Below are positions 35,653-36,953 of a stretch of DNA of 36,953 nucleotides, one piece after another. The notes under the pieces are model-generated. The model was not told where the DNA came from and did no database searches. It worked only from the letters and a program-made list of their open reading frames with translations. The translations under genes were made by a program, and so were the position numbers. This stretch comes from Myxococcaceae bacterium. Lineage in GTDB: Bacteria > Myxococcota > Myxococcia > Myxococcales > Myxococcaceae. How positions within the stretch are numbered: position 1 is the stretch's first letter; each line of letters opens with the position of its first letter. The stretch covers positions 1-36,953 of the forward strand of contig JAFGNZ010000163.1 in the NCBI GenBank assembly GCA_016926755.1. The letters are read 5' to 3'.

Positions 35653-36342
35653 ATGGAGCTGAGTGTCGACATGGAGGTGGTGCGGCGTTGCCTCGCGGGA
35701 GAGGCCGAGGCGCTCCGGCGGTTCGACGCGCTGCTGGCGGAGGCGGCCCGGGTGCTGGAGCGCCGGGTTCCCGACGCGGCACGGCGCGAGGACATCCTCC
35801 AGGACGTCCGCGGGAAGCTCCTGGTGGCGGAAGCAGGTGCCACGCCGAAGCTGAAGCAGTTCGGGGGCGAGTCCACCCTGGTGAGCTGGCTCCGCACCGT
35901 GCTGGTGCGCGAATCCCTCAGTCACCTGCGGGGACGCGGCCCCAAGCAGGGCGAGCTGAGCGAGCTGGTGGAGTCGCTTCCCGCGCGCGGCCTGTCTCCC
36001 GAGCTGGACTTCGTGCGCCGCTCGCACCGGGTCGTCTTCACCGAGGCCTTCACCCGTGCCCTCGAAGGGCTCGAGCCCCGAGAGCGCTCGGTGCTGTGGT
36101 TGTCCTTCGTTGAGGGGCTGAGCATCGACCAACTCGGCGTCCTGTACGGCGTGCACCGGACGACAGCGGCCCGCTGGGTGGTCCGCGCGCGCGAGCGCCT
36201 CGTCGAAGGCACGCGGGCCTGGCTGTCCACGGTGCACCGGCTTGACACCCAGGATATCGACGAGCTCCTGGCCAGCCTCCAGAGCCACCTGGGCGTGTCG
36301 CTGCTGAGCCTGCTGCGCATGGAAGAGCCCGAGGTCACCTGA
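35653..36342 (+). CDS. Sigma-70 family factor of the myxobacterial kinase-linked type
   Basis: The 229-residue protein has region 2 (about 15-105: LVSWLRTVLVRESLSHLRGRG, following REDILQDVRGKLLV) and region 4 (about 135-195: LEGLEPRERSVLWLSFVEGLS, then the helix-turn-helix IDQLGVLYGVHRTTAARWVVRA). It resembles the Myxococcales-specific sigma group (TIGR03001-like) whose genes stand beside Ser/Thr kinases. Unlike the classic ECF it has a longer C-terminal tail (LDTQDIDELLASLQSHLGVSLLSLL), possibly a contact for the partner kinase. ATG 35653 has no ribosome site; ATG 35671, with GGAG 12 bases before it, would give 223 residues and is equally possible. Confidence 0.8.
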   Translation: MELSVDMEVVRRCLAGEAEALRRFDALLAEAARVLERRVPDAARREDILQDVRGKLLVAEAGATPKLKQFGGESTLVSWLRTVLVRESLSHLRGRGPKQGELSELVESLPARGLSPELDFVRRSHRVVFTEAFTRALEGLEPRERSVLWLSFVEGLSIDQLGVLYGVHRTTAARWVVRARERLVEGTRAWLSTVHRLDTQDIDELLASLQSHLGVSLLSLLRMEEPEVT

Positions 36343-36447
36343 CAAGCGGCGGGACCAGGACATTTTCAAAAAAAACGCGCTCGCCGTGCGACTTGCGCGA
36401 GCACGTTGCGTCTGGGGGACGAACCCCTTTCCCCCCTGCGAGGAAAC
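36343..36447 (+). other. Short intergenic region with an A-tract
   Basis: This region between the sigma and lipoprotein genes contains ATTTTCAAAAAAAACG (36361-36376), a rare A-tract in this genome, and a GCTCGC/GCGAGC inverted pair. It may hold the lipoprotein promoter; no clear minus-35/minus-10 pair or hairpin with U-tract was found. Confidence 0.3.
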
Positions 36448-36822
36448 ATGTCTCTCGTTCGCGCTCTGCTGTTCGTCGTCGTCTCCTTCGCGGCCCTCTC
36501 CGGCTGTGGCTCCAGTGTGTGCTCCGGCACCAACTGCCTGTGCCTCGATGGCGACACCTGTGACTTCGATGCCTGCGACAGCTCCACGGCGAGCTGCAAC
36601 TACGACTGCGGTGCCGCCGCCACCTGCAGCGGGACCTGCGGCGCCGACTGCAACGTCAACTGCTCGGGCACCTCGTGCACCCACACCGTGGGCGCGGGCT
36701 CCAACATCGTGTGCAGCGCGGGCACCTGCAAGATCACCTGTATGGGAGCCTGCTCAGTGGTGGGCAGCGCTCAGGTGACGTGCGCCGGCGGCACCCAGGC
36801 CACCATCACTGGCTGCGAGTGA
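36448..36822 (+). CDS. Cysteine-rich lipoprotein
   Basis: The 124-residue protein has a lipoprotein signal peptide (VRALLFVVVSFAALSGC) with lipobox L-S-G-C. The mature part of about 103 residues holds 19 cysteines including the lipidated one, spaced 3-11 apart with many small residues (TCSGTCGADCNVNCSGTSC), leaving 18 for up to nine disulfides or for metal binding. No named domain is recognised; short Cys-rich lipoproteins with such repeats are common in myxobacteria. ATG 36448 was chosen as it gives a normal signal peptide and follows GAGGAAAC; the longer frame from 36406 spoils it. It lies 105 bp after the sigma gene on the same strand and might belong to its regulon. Confidence 0.72.
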   Translation: MSLVRALLFVVVSFAALSGCGSSVCSGTNCLCLDGDTCDFDACDSSTASCNYDCGAAATCSGTCGADCNVNCSGTSCTHTVGAGSNIVCSAGTCKITCMGACSVVGSAQVTCAGGTQATITGCE

Positions 36823-36951
36823 CAGGTTGTGCTCCAGCACCTGGAAGCGCGCTCCCTTGGGGAGAATCCATTCGCGCATCACGGCTTGCTTCCAGGGCTG
36901 GAGGTGGGGCGGCGCCCGCGTGGGAGGATGGGCACGTAGCATGTGCCCTTG
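36754..36951 (-). CDS. Possible C-terminal fragment of a converging gene (partial)
   Basis: A minus-strand frame enters from the right edge and encodes WKQAVMREWILPKGARFQVLEH. The E-x-x-L-P-x-G-x-x-F-x-V pattern resembles the final strands of ADP-ribosyltransferase-fold proteins, but the piece is too short for assignment. If real, its stop at 36754 would overlap the lipoprotein gene tail-to-tail by 69 bp, which weakens the case. Confidence 0.25.
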   Translation of the reverse strand, partial: QGHMLRAHPPTRAPPHLQPWKQAVMREWILPKGARFQVLEHNLSLAASDGGLGAAGARHLSAAHH

Positions 36952-36953
36952 AA

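Overview
The window looks like a piece of a myxobacterial chromosome (Myxococcota, probably Myxococcales of the Cystobacter/Archangium/Myxococcus type). This is inferred from very high GC with strong third-position bias, a MYXO-CTERM sorting tail on the first protein, two sigma-factor/Ser-Thr-kinase pairs (one sigma of the kind typical of Myxococcales), two histidine kinases and a type I polyketide synthase. No rRNA, tRNA, CRISPR array or insertion sequence was seen. Coding is dense, with no gene-free stretch above 300 bases.

Layout. 1-2888: 3' part of a cell-surface protein with nine Ig-like repeats of exactly 279 bp and a MYXO-CTERM tail. 3005-4038: a cysteine-free thioredoxin-like exported protein, whose ribosome site lies in a perfect hairpin, then a small methyltransferase-like protein. 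5119-6588 and 4031-5122 (minus): two translationally coupled GT-C-type membrane proteins, one of the PIG-V mannosyltransferase kind. 6699-7622: RluA-type pseudouridine synthase. 7719-10636: ECF sigma factor and a zinc-ribbon/kinase/dCache receptor kinase. 10667-11204 (minus): a ketopantoate reductase remnant with the middle deleted. 11231-11923: YqiA-like hydrolase.

12027-17374 is a CreBCD-like envelope module. A CreD-like membrane protein and a secreted partner (plus strand) converge on a CreC-like kinase, a CreB-like regulator and a VanZ-like protein (minus strand). Upstream of creD lie four TGCACG boxes in an 11-bp register, closely resembling the CreB box of enterobacteria. 17462-21042: a double-GAF histidine kinase, a small charged protein and an Rpn-family nuclease.

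21078-32751 is a biosynthetic locus. A four-gene minus-strand operon encodes a single-module reducing type I PKS (KS-AT-DH-pseudoKR-ER-KR-ACP, no thioesterase), a type III PKS overlapping it by 4 bp, an FADH2-dependent halogenase and a DUF2306 membrane protein. A glutamine-dependent asparagine synthetase converges on it. The simplest reading is that the type I enzyme builds an acyl chain on its ACP, the type III enzyme takes the chain and cyclises it to a resorcinol, phloroglucinol or pyrone, and the halogenase chlorinates or brominates the ring. I do not recognise a known pathway with this exact gene set.

32938-36342: a Ser/Thr kinase with an N-terminal anti-sigma-type zinc motif and a TPR tail, divergent from a sigma factor. 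36448-36822: a cysteine-rich lipoprotein. The decamer AACCTTTCGG occurs three times, each time upstream of a kinase, sigma or PKS gene, and may tie the sigma/kinase pairs to the biosynthetic operon.
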